From positions 25,160 to 89,159 of the forward strand of contig CAUJIO010000035.1 of NCBI GenBank assembly GCA_963205315.1: a DNA stretch of 64,000 bases. The letters run 5' to 3'. The notes under the pieces are model-generated. The model was not told the origin of the DNA and searched no databases. It saw nothing but the letters and a program-made list of their open reading frames with translations. The position numbers and the translations under genes are program-made. Positions 8,229 through 17,807 of this stretch are shown here, in pieces; position 1 is the first letter of the stretch; each line of letters opens with the position of its first letter. Source of the DNA: Pseudomonadota bacterium (GTDB lineage: Bacteria > Pseudomonadota > Alphaproteobacteria > Rhizobiales > Aestuariivirgaceae).

Positions 8229-9415
8229 TGTCTGAAGCAGTCAGAAACTTCTCGATCAATTTTGGACCGCAGCATCCGGCGGCCCACGGCGTTCTGCGCC
8301 TCGTCCTCGAACTGGACGGCGAGGTATGCACCCGCGTCGACCCGCATATCGGCCTGCTGCATCGCGGCACCGAAAAGCTGATCGAGGCCAAGACCTATCT
8401 CCAGGCCGTGCCCTATTTCGACCGCCTCGACTACGTGGCGCCGATGAACCAGGAACACGCCTATGCCCTGGCCGTCGAGAAGCTGCTGGGCATCTCGGTG
8501 CCGAAGCGCGGGCAATTGATCCGTGTGCTGTATTCCGAAATCGGACGCTTGCTGTCGCATCTCTTGAATGTCACCACGCAGGCCATGGACGTCGGCGCCC
8601 TGACGCCGCCGCTCTGGGGCTTCGAGGAACGCGAGAAGCTGATGGTGTTCTACGAGCGCGCCTCAGGCTCGCGCATGCATGCGGCCTATGTGCGGCCCGG
8701 CGGAGTGCACCAGGACATTCCACAGCAGCTCATCGACGACATCGGCATCTTCTGCGACCACCACAACAAGGTGCTGGACGATATCGAAGGCCTGCTCACC
8801 GACAACCGCATCTTCAAGCAGCGCAACGTCGACATCGGCGTCGTCAGCTTGAAGGAATGCTTCGAGTGGGGCTTCTCCGGCGTCATGGTGCGAGGCTCCG
8901 GTGCAGCCTGGGACCTGCGCAAGGCCCAGCCCTACGAGTGCTATTCGGAAATGGATTTCGACATTCCGATCGGCAAGAACGGCGACTGCTACGACCGCTA
9001 CCTGATCCGCATGCAGGAAATGCGCGAGTCGGTGAAGATCATGAAGCAGTGCGTCGAGCAGCTTTCCGGCAAGGAGAAGACCGGTCCGGTGTCGTCGACC
9101 GACGGCAAGGTGGTGCCGCCGAAGCGGGGCGAGATGAAGCGCTCGATGGAAGCGCTGATCCATCACTTCAAGCTCTACACCGAAGGCTACAAGGTGCCGG
9201 AAGGCGAGGTCTATGCCGCCGTCGAAGCGCCGAAGGGCGAGTTCGGCGTCTATCTGGTCAGCGACGGTTCCAACAAGCCGTACCGCTGCCGCATCCGTGC
9301 CCCGGGCTTCGCGCATCTGCAGGCCATGGACCACATCTGCCGCGGCCACATGCTGGCCGACGTCTCGGCGGTCCTGGGTTCTCTCGATATCGTTTTTGGT
9401 GAGGTGGACCGGTGA
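8228..9415 (+). CDS. nuoD: NADH-quinone oxidoreductase subunit D
   Basis: A 395-residue 49-kDa subunit that forms the quinone-binding cavity with NuoB. Conserved features include [15 protein letters not shown] near the N terminus, [13 protein letters not shown], and the C-terminal DIVFGEVDR. The distant relation to NiFe hydrogenase large subunits is normal for the family. The start overlaps the nuoC stop and the stop overlaps the next small gene at 9415. Confidence 0.97.
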   Translation: MSEAVRNFSINFGPQHPAAHGVLRLVLELDGEVCTRVDPHIGLLHRGTEKLIEAKTYLQAVPYFDRLDYVAPMNQEHAYALAVEKLLGISVPKRGQLIRVLYSEIGRLLSHLLNVTTQAMDVGALTPPLWGFEEREKLMVFYERASGSRMHAAYVRPGGVHQDIPQQLIDDIGIFCDHHNKVLDDIEGLLTDNRIFKQRNVDIGVVSLKECFEWGFSGVMVRGSGAAWDLRKAQPYECYSEMDFDIPIGKNGDCYDRYLIRMQEMRESVKIMKQCVEQLSGKEKTGPVSSTDGKVVPPKRGEMKRSMEALIHHFKLYTEGYKVPEGEVYAAVEAPKGEFGVYLVSDGSNKPYRCRIRAPGFAHLQAMDHICRGHMLADVSAVLGSLDIVFGEVDR

Positions 9416-9672
9416 TGGCTGGTTCGTGCGAAAAACATGGGCCGCAAGACGACTGGTCCGGCGTTTGTCGAAATGTCGGCGATGCGCTTAAGGAAGGTCG
9501 TTCCGTCGGTTTCAACTGGGGCGTAGATGATGGGTTCTACTGGGCCTTTTGCGATGAATGCCAAACACTGACTTTAAACGGCGAAAAGAGGGTTCATGAT
9601 CTCGTGCCGCTCTGCAAGGGGTGCTTCGCAGAAGCGCGGCTCTTGAACGGAAATCCAGAGGCTTTGCAATGA
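9415..9672 (+). CDS. Small Cys-rich protein encoded between nuoD and nuoE
   Basis: The 85-residue product carries six cysteines, one in GSCEKHG and one in SGVCRNVG near the N terminus, then the pairs CDEC (about residues 46-49) and CKGC (about 67-70). This suggests a zinc-ribbon-like or other metal-binding fold. There is no signal peptide. It overlaps both neighbours (ATGA junctions with nuoD and nuoE), so it is translated as part of the complex I operon. Some alphaproteobacterial nuo operons carry extra reading frames at such positions. A role in assembly or metal handling is inference; I do not recognise a named family. Confidence 0.7.
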   Translation: MAGSCEKHGPQDDWSGVCRNVGDALKEGRSVGFNWGVDDGFYWAFCDECQTLTLNGEKRVHDLVPLCKGCFAEARLLNGNPEALQ

Positions 9673-11126
9673 GCGTCCGTCGTCTTCATTCCGTTCAGCC
9701 TGAAGGCAGCTTTGCCTTCAATCCTGAAAACCTGGCCTGGGCCAAGCAGACCATCGCCAAGTATCCGGCGGGCAAGCAGGCCTCGGCCGTCATTCCGCTG
9801 CTGTGGCGCGCCCAGGAGCAGAACGACAACTGGGTGTCGAAGCCGGTGATCGAGTACATCGGCGAGATGCTGGGGCTCTCCTACATCCGCGTGCTCGAGG
9901 TCGCCACCTTCTACACCATGTTCCAGCTCGCTCCCGTGGGGAAGAAGGCGCACATCCAGGTGTGCGGCACGACGCCCTGCATGCTGCGTGGCGCCGAGGA
10001 CCTCAAGAAGGTCTGTCAGCACAAGATCCACCATGAGCCGCATCACCTGTCGGACGATGGCGATTTCTCGTGGGAAGAAGTTGAATGCCTCGGCGCCTGC
10101 GTGAACGCGCCGATGGTGCAGATCTTCAAGGACACTTACGAGGACCTCACACCCGCCTCGCTGGAAAAGCTGATCGATGATCTGGCCGCCGGCAAGAAGG
10201 TGAAGGTTGGTCCGCAGATCGACCGCCATCATGCCGCTGCCGAAGGTGGCCCATCGACGCTGACCGATCCCGATCTCTACAAGGGCAACCGCAGCTTCAC
10301 GCGCGTGGAACCGCCACCGCCGCCGCCGCCGGCTGATGTAGCACCTGCTGCCGCGCCCGCCGCCGCTGTCGCGCCCGCAGCCGCTGCCGCCGTTGTCGTA
10401 CCGGCGGGCACGCCGGCGCCTGCTGCTGCCGCGCCGAAGCCGGAAGACATCCGCCCCGTGACACCCGCTGCCGCAGCCGCGAGCGCCCAGAAGGCCGAGG
10501 CCGTCAAGAAGGAAGAGGCATCTTCCGCACCCGGCACGGTGACGACAGAAAAGGCGCAGGCCGAGACCGGCATCGTCCGTGTCACCAAGGATGACGTGGT
10601 GAAGAGCACGACGCCAACACCGCTGTCCGAGAAGAAGCCCGTCGAGATCACCAACCCGCAGGCTCCGGAACCGATCAAGCTGGCGGAACAGAAGCCGCAG
10701 CCGGCCCGCGCCGCAGAAGCCAAGGCCGCCGTAAAGCCGATGGCCGAGGTCAAGCCGGTCGAGATCACCAATCCCAAGGCACCAGAGCCGATCAAGCTCG
10801 CCGAGCAGAAGCCGCAACCGGCTCGCGCTCCGTCACCTGATGGCAAGCCCGAATTGCTGAAGAAGCCGAAGGGCGGCAAGGGCGACGACCTGAAGCTCAT
10901 CTGGGGCGTTGGCCCGAAGCTCGAGACGATGCTGAACACCATGGGCATCTGGCATTTCGATCAGATCGCGTCATGGACCGCCAGGGAACTGGCGTGGGTC
11001 GACGAGCGGCTTGAAGGCTTCAGGGGCCGCGCCAAGCGCGACGACTGGGTGAAGCAATCCAAGAAACTTGCGACCGGCTGGCGCCCCGAAAACGCCGTCG
11101 GCGACAAGCCCACGAAGAAGAAGTGA
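9669..11126 (+). CDS. nuoE: NADH-quinone oxidoreductase subunit E with long C-terminal extension
   Basis: A 485-residue form of the 24-kDa subunit. Residues 1-185 are the canonical thioredoxin-like [2Fe-2S] domain with ligands Cys99, Cys104, Cys140 and Cys144 (VCGTTPCML and [10 protein letters not shown]). From about 215 to 410 the chain is Pro/Ala/Lys-rich and contains two copies of a 26-residue repeat (KPVEITNP...PARA). The last 65 residues form a helix-hairpin-helix-like domain ([17 protein letters not shown]). Related extensions with a GVGPKLE domain occur in other alphaproteobacterial NuoE proteins; E. coli NuoE has about 166 residues. The extension's function is unknown. Confidence 0.93.
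   Translation: MSVRRLHSVQPEGSFAFNPENLAWAKQTIAKYPAGKQASAVIPLLWRAQEQNDNWVSKPVIEYIGEMLGLSYIRVLEVATFYTMFQLAPVGKKAHIQVCGTTPCMLRGAEDLKKVCQHKIHHEPHHLSDDGDFSWEEVECLGACVNAPMVQIFKDTYEDLTPASLEKLIDDLAAGKKVKVGPQIDRHHAAAEGGPSTLTDPDLYKGNRSFTRVEPPPPPPPADVAPAAAPAAAVAPAAAAAVVVPAGTPAPAAAAPKPEDIRPVTPAAAAASAQKAEAVKKEEASSAPGTVTTEKAQAETGIVRVTKDDVVKSTTPTPLSEKKPVEITNPQAPEPIKLAEQKPQPARAAEAKAAVKPMAEVKPVEITNPKAPEPIKLAEQKPQPARAPSPDGKPELLKKPKGGKGDDLKLIWGVGPKLETMLNTMGIWHFDQIASWTARELAWVDERLEGFRGRAKRDDWVKQSKKLATGWRPENAVGDKPTKKK
10635..10829 (+). repeat. Two in-frame copies of a 78-bp repeat inside nuoE
   Basis: Copies at 10635-10712 and 10752-10829 each encode 26 residues starting KPVEITNP and ending QKPQPARA, differing at one residue (Gln/Lys). 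They are offset by 117 bases, a multiple of three, so they reflect internal duplication of the linker. Confidence 0.85.
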
Positions 11127-11135
11127 GGATAGGCG

Positions 11136-12440
11136 ATGCTCGCTGACAAGGACCGCATCTTCACCAACATCTACGGCTTCCACGACTGGGGCCTCGATGG
11201 CGCCAAGAAGCGTGGCTGCTGGAATGGAACCAAGGGTTTCATCGACAAGGGCCGCGACTGGATGGTCAATGAGATGAAGGCCTCAGGCCTTCGTGGCCGC
11301 GGCGGTGCGGGCTTCCCCACCGGCCTCAAGTGGTCCTTCATGCCGAAGGTCATCGGCGAGCGTCCGCACTATCTCGTCGTCAATGCGGATGAATCCGAGC
11401 CCGGCACCTGCAAGGATCGCGAGATCCTGCGTCACGAACCGCATCTGCTGGTGGAAGGCTGCCTGATCGCCGGTGCCGCCATGGGTTGCCACACCGCCTA
11501 CATCTATGTGCGCGGCGAATTTATCCGCGAGCGCGAGCATCTGCAGGCCGCCGTCGACCAGGCCTATGAGGCGCGCCTCATCGGCAAGAACAACGTCCAT
11601 GGCTGGGACTTCGACGTCGTCGTCCACCATGGCGCTGGCGCCTATATCTGCGGCGAAGAAACCGCCATGCTCGAAAGCCTTGAAGGCAAGAAGGGCCAGC
11701 CGCGCATGAAGCCGCCGTTCCCGGCCAACGTCGGCCTCTATGGCGCACCGACGACGGTGAACAACGTCGAGTCGATTGCGGTTGCCGGAACCATCATGCG
11801 CCGTGGCGCCACCTGGTTCTCGAGCCTGGGGCGCCCCAACAATGTCGGCACCAAGCTGTTCTGCATCTCAGGCCACGTCAACAAGCCCTGCGTCGTGGAA
11901 GAGGAACTGGGCCTGACCTTCCGTGAACTGATCGAACGCCACGCCGGTGGCGTGCGCGGCGGCTGGGACAATCTCCTGGCCGTCATCCCCGGCGGCTCGT
12001 CGGTCCGCATGGTGCCGGCAGCGCAGATCATCGACACGCCGATGGATTTTGACTCGCTGTCGAAGCTGCGCTCGGGGCTTGGCACCGCCGCCGTCATCGT
12101 CATGGACAAGTCGACCGACCTGATCAAGGCGATTGCCCGGCTTGCCTATTTCTACAAGCACGAGTCCTGCGGCCAGTGCACGCCCTGCCGCGAAGGCACG
12201 GGCTGGATGTGGCGCGTCATGACCCGCATGGCCGAAGGCCGCGCCGAGAAGCGCGAGATCGACATGCTCTTGGACGTCTCGAAGCAGATCGAGGGCCATA
12301 CGATTTGCGCGCTCGGCGATGCCGCCGCCTGGCCGATCCAGGGCCTCATCACCCACTTCCGCCATGTGATCGAGGAACGTATCGACCAGTATTCAGCCAA
12401 CCCCGATCATGACGGCGCCGTGCGCCACGCGGCGGAGTAA
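11136..12440 (+). CDS. nuoF: NADH-quinone oxidoreductase subunit F
   Basis: A 434-residue 51-kDa subunit that binds NADH, FMN and the N3 [4Fe-4S] cluster at the tip of the peripheral arm. It shows the nucleotide-binding [16 protein letters not shown] segment, the FMN-site stretch [15 protein letters not shown], and the cluster motif [12 protein letters not shown] with a distant fourth cysteine in HTICALGD. It starts nine bases after the nuoE stop. Confidence 0.97.
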   Translation: MLADKDRIFTNIYGFHDWGLDGAKKRGCWNGTKGFIDKGRDWMVNEMKASGLRGRGGAGFPTGLKWSFMPKVIGERPHYLVVNADESEPGTCKDREILRHEPHLLVEGCLIAGAAMGCHTAYIYVRGEFIREREHLQAAVDQAYEARLIGKNNVHGWDFDVVVHHGAGAYICGEETAMLESLEGKKGQPRMKPPFPANVGLYGAPTTVNNVESIAVAGTIMRRGATWFSSLGRPNNVGTKLFCISGHVNKPCVVEEELGLTFRELIERHAGGVRGGWDNLLAVIPGGSSVRMVPAAQIIDTPMDFDSLSKLRSGLGTAAVIVMDKSTDLIKAIARLAYFYKHESCGQCTPCREGTGWMWRVMTRMAEGRAEKREIDMLLDVSKQIEGHTICALGDAAAWPIQGLITHFRHVIEERIDQYSANPDHDGAVRHAAE

Positions 12441-12444
12441 TCCG

Positions 12445-12843
12445 ATGCGGATGGCAAGCCAGGGCAGCGCGGTTCTGACGGTGGCGATCACATCGCTGGC
12501 GCTGTCGGCATCGGCGCGGGCCGTCGAGATCGAGCAGCTGCTCGGCCGCTGGTCTTCCACCGAATTTGACGAATGCCAATATGCCGATGACAGCGAGGGC
12601 GCACCCTTGCAGATCCGTCAGGAGAATGGCGAAACGCTGATCGGCAATTACGGCTTCCTGTGTTCGGTGAAGGACTGGAAGCAGGATGGCGATTTTCTCG
12701 TCGGCTCCGCCAAGGCTTGCGGAATGGAAGGCGGCGAGGACACCTTCGATGAGACCTACAGGCTCGGACTGAATGACAAGGGCGAGCTGCTGATGTCCGA
12801 AACAGAGACAACCGGTTTGCGGCGCTGCCCGGCAGTGCAATGA
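12445..12843 (+). CDS. Secreted four-cysteine protein between nuoF and nuoG
   Basis: The 132-residue product begins with a signal peptide (MRMASQGSAVLTVAITSLALSASARA). The mature part has four cysteines (in DECQY, FLCSV, KACGM and RRCPA), which could form two disulfides in the periplasm, and a mostly acidic, beta-rich sequence (LLGRWSSTEFDECQ). It starts four bases after the nuoF stop and is followed 24 bases later by nuoG, so it is co-transcribed with cytoplasmic complex I subunits although it is exported. I do not recognise a family, and a link with complex I is only positional. Confidence 0.65.
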   Translation: MRMASQGSAVLTVAITSLALSASARAVEIEQLLGRWSSTEFDECQYADDSEGAPLQIRQENGETLIGNYGFLCSVKDWKQDGDFLVGSAKACGMEGGEDTFDETYRLGLNDKGELLMSETETTGLRRCPAVQ

Positions 12844-12867
12844 ACGACGTGATGAGCGAGCAAGCGA

Positions 12868-14949
12868 ATGCCTAAAATCAAGATCGACGGCACCGAGATC
12901 GAAGTCGAAAACGGCACGACGCTGCTGCAGGCCTGCGAGCAGGCAGGCGCCGAGGTGCCGCGCTTCTGCTATCACGAACGCCTGTCGATTGCCGGCAACT
13001 GCCGCATGTGCCTGGTGGAAGTGAAGGGCGGACCGCCGAAGCCGCAGGCCTCCTGCGCCATGTCGGTGAACGACCTGCGCCCCGGCCCCAATGGCGAGGC
13101 CCCCGAAGTTTTCACCAACACGCCGATGGTCAAGAAGGCCCGCGAAGGCGTGATGGAATTCCTGCTGATCAACCATCCGCTCGATTGCCCGATCTGCGAT
13201 CAGGGCGGCGAGTGCGACCTGCAGGACCAGGCCATGGCCTATGGCATCTCGAAGAAACGCTTCCACGAGAACAAGCGGGCCGTCGAAGACAAGTATCTTG
13301 GGCCACTGGTCAAGACCGAGATGACCCGCTGCATCCAGTGCACCCGTTGCGTGCGCTTCACCACCGAAGTGGGCGGCATCGAGGAGATGGGCGCCACCGG
13401 CCGTGGCGAGGACATGGAGATCACCACTTATCTCAACAAGGCGATTTCCTCCGAACTGCAAGGCAACATCATCGACCTCTGCCCGGTGGGCGCGCTGACG
13501 TCGAAGCCTTATGAGTTCAAGGCGCGTCCGTGGGAGCTGCGCAAGACCGAGACCATCGATGCGATGGATGCGGTTGGCTCCAACATCCGCGTCGATGCGC
13601 GCGGCCGTGAAGTGATGCGCATCCTGCCGCGCACGCATGAAGACGTGAACGAAGAGTGGATTTCCGACAAGACGCGCTTCGTCTGGGATGGTCTCAAGAG
13701 CCAGCGGCTCGATCGTCCTTATGTCCGCGAATTCGGCAAGCTCCGCGCCGCCACCTGGCCCGAGGCCTTCCTGCGCGTCGCCCAGAAGATGAAGGCGTCG
13801 AAGCCTGAGCGCGTCGGCATCATCCTCGGCGATCTGGTCGGTGCAGAGGAAGCCTTCTCGGTTCGTCAGCTGGCGGAACAGCTGGGCATCAAGAACATCG
13901 ACTGCCGTCAGGACGGAACGCCCTTGGGCGAGTTGGGTGGCCGCGCCGGCTATCTCTTCAATTCCGGCATCGCCGGCATCGAGGAGGCGGACGCCATCAT
14001 GCTGATCGGCTGCAACCCCAGGCTTGAGGCGCCGGTGCTCAACGCCCGCATCCGCAAGCGGGCGCTGAAGGGCGGCTGCCTCATCGGTGTCATCGGCGAG
14101 AAGGCCGACCTCACCTACAGCTACAACTATCTTGGCGCCGGCCCCGACTCGCTCAAGCAATTCGTCGACCATGCGCCGGCCCAGAAGCAGAAGCCGATGC
14201 TCATCGTGGGGCAGGGTGCGCTGGCGCGTCCCGATGGTGCGGCCATTCTGGCCAATGCCTACAAGGCGGCCATGTCGCTGGGCGTCATCAAGGATGGCTG
14301 GAACGGTTTCAACGTGCTGCATACCGCGGCGGGCCGCGTCGGCGCGCTCGACGTCTGCGCACTGCCGGCCAAGGATGGCGGCAAGAACACCGCACAGATC
14401 CTCGATGCTGCGAAGGCAGGCGAACTCGACATGCTCATCCTGGTGGGGGCGGACGAGATCGACATGTCGAACCTGGGATCCACGTTCGTCGTCTATATGG
14501 GCACGCACGGCGATGCCGGCGCACATCGCGCCGACGTGATCCTCGCCGGTGCCGCCTATACCGAAAAGCAGGTGACCTACGTCAACACCGAAGGCCGCCC
14601 GCAGATGACGCAGCGCGCCTCCTTCCCGCCGGGCGATGCCCGCGAGGACTGGGCGATCCTGCGCGCACTCTCGGACCAGCTTGGCTCGACCCTGCCGTGG
14701 AACAATCTCGATGAGCTGCGTGCCGCCATGTACAAGGTGGCGCCGCAACTGATGCGGCTCGACCAGCGGACACCTGCGGATGTGGCGGAACTGGCCGATC
14801 TCGCCAAGGCAGAAGGCAGCATGTCCGACGAAGCCTTCCGCCCGGCCATCACCGATTTCTACATGACCAACCCCATTGCGCGCGCCTCAAAGACCATGGC
14901 CGAATGTTCGGCCCTGAAGAACGTGGCCCAGCTGAAGGCGGCGGAGTAA
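12868..14949 (+). CDS. nuoG: NADH-quinone oxidoreductase subunit G
   Basis: A 693-residue 75-kDa subunit, the usual alphaproteobacterial length. The N-terminal ferredoxin-like domain holds the [2Fe-2S] cysteines ([15 protein letters not shown]), followed by the His-ligated [18 protein letters not shown] motif and the [10 protein letters not shown] [4Fe-4S] motif. The C-terminal two thirds are the molybdopterin-oxidoreductase-like domain, which carries no cofactor in complex I. It is preceded by the small secreted-protein gene and followed four bases later by nuoH. Confidence 0.97.
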   Translation: MPKIKIDGTEIEVENGTTLLQACEQAGAEVPRFCYHERLSIAGNCRMCLVEVKGGPPKPQASCAMSVNDLRPGPNGEAPEVFTNTPMVKKAREGVMEFLLINHPLDCPICDQGGECDLQDQAMAYGISKKRFHENKRAVEDKYLGPLVKTEMTRCIQCTRCVRFTTEVGGIEEMGATGRGEDMEITTYLNKAISSELQGNIIDLCPVGALTSKPYEFKARPWELRKTETIDAMDAVGSNIRVDARGREVMRILPRTHEDVNEEWISDKTRFVWDGLKSQRLDRPYVREFGKLRAATWPEAFLRVAQKMKASKPERVGIILGDLVGAEEAFSVRQLAEQLGIKNIDCRQDGTPLGELGGRAGYLFNSGIAGIEEADAIMLIGCNPRLEAPVLNARIRKRALKGGCLIGVIGEKADLTYSYNYLGAGPDSLKQFVDHAPAQKQKPMLIVGQGALARPDGAAILANAYKAAMSLGVIKDGWNGFNVLHTAAGRVGALDVCALPAKDGGKNTAQILDAAKAGELDMLILVGADEIDMSNLGSTFVVYMGTHGDAGAHRADVILAGAAYTEKQVTYVNTEGRPQMTQRASFPPGDAREDWAILRALSDQLGSTLPWNNLDELRAAMYKVAPQLMRLDQRTPADVAELADLAKAEGSMSDEAFRPAITDFYMTNPIARASKTMAECSALKNVAQLKAAE

Positions 14950-14953
14950 CGCG

Positions 14954-16138
14954 ATGACAGCTATCCCTCCCAGCAAGACCCGGAAATCTCCCGCAGTTGC
15001 TATCGTCGCCGGCCTCCTCGTCTTGGCACTGATTGCTTGTGTCGTGCTCCTCATCGGGAGCTTAATGCAGAGTGGCGTAATCGCTGCATTCGTCGCCTGG
15101 ATGTATGAGACCACGCTCGGTACCGTCGTACGGTATTTTCTCGAGAGTGTCTTACTCATCATTGCGCTGCTGATCGTCGTGGCCTATCTCATTCTCGTCG
15201 ACCGCAAGGTCTGGGCGGCCGTGCAGATGCGCCGCGGGCCAAACGTGGTGGGACCCTGGGGCCTGTTCCAGTCCTTCGCCGACCTCATCAAGTTCGCGCT
15301 GAAAGAACAGATCATTCCGGACGGCGCCAACAAGGGCATCTTCCTGATCGCCCCGCTGGTCACCTCCGTGCTGGCGATTGCCGCCTGGGCCGTGGTGCCG
15401 GTGGCCGATGGCTGGGCCATTGCCGACATCAACGTCGGCATCCTCTATCTTTTCGCGTTGTCCTCGCTCGGCGTCTATGGCGTCATTATGGGCGGCTGGG
15501 CCTCCAACTCGAAGTATCCCTTCCTCTCCGCACTGCGGTCGGCGGCGCAGATGGTGTCCTATGAAGTCTCGATCGGCTTCGTCATCATCACCGTGCTGCT
15601 TTGCGCCGGTTCGCTGAACATCACCGAGATCGTCCGTACACAGCAGACCGGGCTCGGCACCATGCTCGGTCTGCCGAACTCCTTCCTCGACTGGTACTTC
15701 CTGCCGCTGTTCCCGATGTTCATCATCTTCTTCGTCTCGGCGCTGGCGGAAACCAACCGCCCGCCCTTCGATCTCGTCGAAGCGGAATCCGAACTGGTGG
15801 CCGGCTTCATGGTGGAATATTCGGCCACCGGCTATCTGCTGTTCATGCTCGGTGAATATGTCGCCATCACCCTGATGTGCGCCATGACCACCATCCTCTT
15901 CCTTGGCGGCTGGCTACCGATCATCGACGTGGCCGTGCTGAACTGGGTGCCGGGCGTCGTCTGGTTCATGATCAAGCTGCTGTTCGTGTTCTTCATGTTC
16001 GCCATGGTCAAGGCCATCGTGCCGCGCTACCGCTATGATCAGCTGATGCGTCTGGGCTGGAAGGTCTTCCTGCCGATCTCGCTGTTCTGGGTGGCGCTGA
16101 CCGCCGGCGTTCTCGTTGCCTTCGGATGGGCACCATGA
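14954..16138 (+). CDS. nuoH: NADH-quinone oxidoreductase subunit H with N-terminal extension
   Basis: A 394-residue ND1-type membrane subunit that forms the quinone tunnel with NuoB and NuoD. Conserved loops include [20 protein letters not shown] and [20 protein letters not shown]. Typical NuoH proteins have about 325-350 residues; this one carries some 45 additional N-terminal residues with an extra predicted transmembrane helix ([20 protein letters not shown]). The only close start to the nuoG stop is ATG 14954, four bases downstream, so the extension appears to be translated, although internal starts cannot be excluded. Confidence 0.94.
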   Translation: MTAIPPSKTRKSPAVAIVAGLLVLALIACVVLLIGSLMQSGVIAAFVAWMYETTLGTVVRYFLESVLLIIALLIVVAYLILVDRKVWAAVQMRRGPNVVGPWGLFQSFADLIKFALKEQIIPDGANKGIFLIAPLVTSVLAIAAWAVVPVADGWAIADINVGILYLFALSSLGVYGVIMGGWASNSKYPFLSALRSAAQMVSYEVSIGFVIITVLLCAGSLNITEIVRTQQTGLGTMLGLPNSFLDWYFLPLFPMFIIFFVSALAETNRPPFDLVEAESELVAGFMVEYSATGYLLFMLGEYVAITLMCAMTTILFLGGWLPIIDVAVLNWVPGVVWFMIKLLFVFFMFAMVKAIVPRYRYDQLMRLGWKVFLPISLFWVALTAGVLVAFGWAP

Positions 16139-16374
16139 GCTTCGCGGGCTTGATCGGCGCACTGGTTTTCCTGGTGATCGGCGTTGTCGAATTGGCGTTG
16201 CTCAACCGCTCGCTTTATCCGGCGCTGCGCTGGCGACACGAGAAGGCCAAGCTCACGCAGGAGCAGGGCATCGATCCCAATCGCATCATGCTGCTCGTCA
16301 AAATTCAAAGTCTCGTTCTCATGCCGCTGCTGGGGCTTTTCCTCGGCGACCGCATGAAGTCCATCTTCGGGTGA
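16135..16374 (+). CDS. Small two-helix membrane protein between nuoH and nuoI
   Basis: A 79-residue protein with two hydrophobic segments ([21 protein letters not shown] and [15 protein letters not shown], both shortened here) separated by a charged loop ([19 protein letters not shown]). Its ATG overlaps the nuoH stop (ATGA) and it ends seven bases before nuoI, so it belongs to the operon. An ATG nine bases earlier (16126) is also possible. I do not recognise a named family; by position it could be an accessory or assembly factor for the membrane arm. Confidence 0.68.
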   Translation: MSFAGLIGALVFLVIGVVELALLNRSLYPALRWRHEKAKLTQEQGIDPNRIMLLVKIQSLVLMPLLGLFLGDRMKSIFG

Positions 16375-16381
16375 TCAAACC

Positions 16382-16870
16382 ATGAGAGTTGCACAAGCTG
16401 CCCGCTCGCTGTTCCTGAAGGAGTTCGCCTCCGCCACCGTCATGGCGATGCGCTACTTCTTCGCGCCCAAGGCGACGATCAACTACCCCAACGAAAAGGG
16501 TCCGCTGTCGCCCCGCTTCCGCGGCGAACACGCGCTGAGGCGTTATCCCAATGGCGAGGAACGCTGCATCGCCTGCAAGCTCTGCGAGGCCATCTGCCCG
16601 GCGCAGGCCATCACCATCGAGGCCGGTCCCCGCCGCAACGACGGCACCAGGCGCACCACGCGCTATGACATCGACATGGTGAAGTGCATCTATTGCGGCT
16701 TCTGCCAGGAAGCCTGCCCGGTCGACGCCATCGTCGAAGGGCCAAATTTCGAATTCGCCACCGAAACGCGCGAGGAGCTGCTCTTCAACAAGGAGAAGCT
16801 GCTGGCCAATGGTGACCGCTGGGAACGCGAGATCGCGCGCAATATCGCGCTCGATTCGCCATACCGGTGA
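16382..16870 (+). CDS. nuoI: NADH-quinone oxidoreductase subunit I
   Basis: A 162-residue ferredoxin-type subunit with two [4Fe-4S] motifs, [16 protein letters not shown] and [16 protein letters not shown], which bind clusters N6a and N6b between NuoG and NuoB. The [18 protein letters not shown] segment leading into the first motif is typical of the family. It is followed nine bases later by nuoJ with a GGAGG ribosome binding site. Confidence 0.97.
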   Translation: MRVAQAARSLFLKEFASATVMAMRYFFAPKATINYPNEKGPLSPRFRGEHALRRYPNGEERCIACKLCEAICPAQAITIEAGPRRNDGTRRTTRYDIDMVKCIYCGFCQEACPVDAIVEGPNFEFATETREELLFNKEKLLANGDRWEREIARNIALDSPYR

Positions 16871-16879
16871 GGAGGTAAC

Positions 16880-17485
16880 ATGATCGCTGCACTCTTCTTC
16901 TATCTCTTCGCCGCCGTTGCCGTGGCCTCTGCCGTCATGGTCATCTCGGCACGCAATCCGGTGCACTCGGTGCTGTTCCTCATCCTCTGCTTCTTCAATG
17001 CGGCGGGCCTCTTCGTGCTCATGGGTGCTGAATTCCTCGCCATGATCCTCGTCGTCGTCTACGTCGGCGCGGTGGCCGTGCTCTTCCTCTTCGTCGTCAT
17101 GATGCTCGATGTCGATTTCGTCGAATTGCGCCAGGGCATGCTGAATTACCTGCCGGTCGGCGCCACCATCGGCCTGATCGTTCTGGTCGAACTGGTGTTG
17201 GCTGCGGGGAGCTGGGTGATCGATCCCAAGAGTGTGGCGACGCACGCCGCACCGACGCCCACGGACATCACCAACACCGAAGCGCTGGGCCGTGTCCTCT
17301 ACACCGATTTCATCTTTTACTTCGAGGCCGCAGGCTTGGTGCTGCTGGTCGCCATGATCGGCGCCATCGTGCTGACGCTCCGCCACAAGCAGGGTGTCAA
17401 GCGCCAGGATATTTCGACCCAGGTGGCCCGCAATCCGGCGAACGCTGTCGAGGTCATCAAGGTCAAGTCGGGGCAGGGGATCTGA
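16880..17485 (+). CDS. nuoJ: NADH-quinone oxidoreductase subunit J
   Basis: A 201-residue ND6-type membrane subunit with five predicted transmembrane helices. The conserved third-helix stretch EFLAMILVVVYVGAVAVLFLF contributes to the proton path near the quinone site. The C-terminal tail is basic and hydrophilic (KQGVKRQDISTQVARNPANA). AGGAGG lies six bases before the ATG. Confidence 0.96.
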   Translation: MIAALFFYLFAAVAVASAVMVISARNPVHSVLFLILCFFNAAGLFVLMGAEFLAMILVVVYVGAVAVLFLFVVMMLDVDFVELRQGMLNYLPVGATIGLIVLVELVLAAGSWVIDPKSVATHAAPTPTDITNTEALGRVLYTDFIFYFEAAGLVLLVAMIGAIVLTLRHKQGVKRQDISTQVARNPANAVEVIKVKSGQGI

Positions 17486-17488
17486 GCC

Positions 17489-17797
17489 ATGGAAATCGGT
17501 CTGTCACATTATTTAACCGTTGCCGCGATCCTCTTCACCATCGGCATCTTCGGTATCTTCCTCAACCGCAAGAACGTCATCGTCATCCTGATGTCGGTCG
17601 AACTCATGCTGCTGGCGGTGAACATCAACCTCGTTGCGTTTTCGACAGCGCTTGGCGATCTGGTGGGCCAGGTCTTCGCTCTGCTGGTGCTGACCGTTGC
17701 AGCTGGCGAAGCCGCCATCGGGCTCGCCATCCTGGTGACCTATTTCCGCAACCGCGGGTCCATCGCGGTTGAAGACATCAACATGATGAAGGGCTGA
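17489..17797 (+). CDS. nuoK: NADH-quinone oxidoreductase subunit K
   Basis: A 102-residue ND4L-type subunit with three transmembrane helices and the conserved acidic residues of the proton path (Glu in [13 protein letters not shown] and in [11 protein letters not shown]). Length and sequence match the family closely. It starts three bases after the nuoJ stop. Confidence 0.97.
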   Translation: MEIGLSHYLTVAAILFTIGIFGIFLNRKNVIVILMSVELMLLAVNINLVAFSTALGDLVGQVFALLVLTVAAGEAAIGLAILVTYFRNRGSIAVEDINMMKG

Positions 17798-17807
17798 CGG
17801 GACAATC

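Noticed and set aside
12349..14748. 799-codon minus-strand open frame opposite nuoG
   Set aside because: Long antisense frames are expected in GC-rich coding DNA with strong third-position bias. It has no start signal or recognisable domain, whereas nuoG on the plus strand is unmistakable. The same applies to the frames 19763-21646 and 26844-29498.
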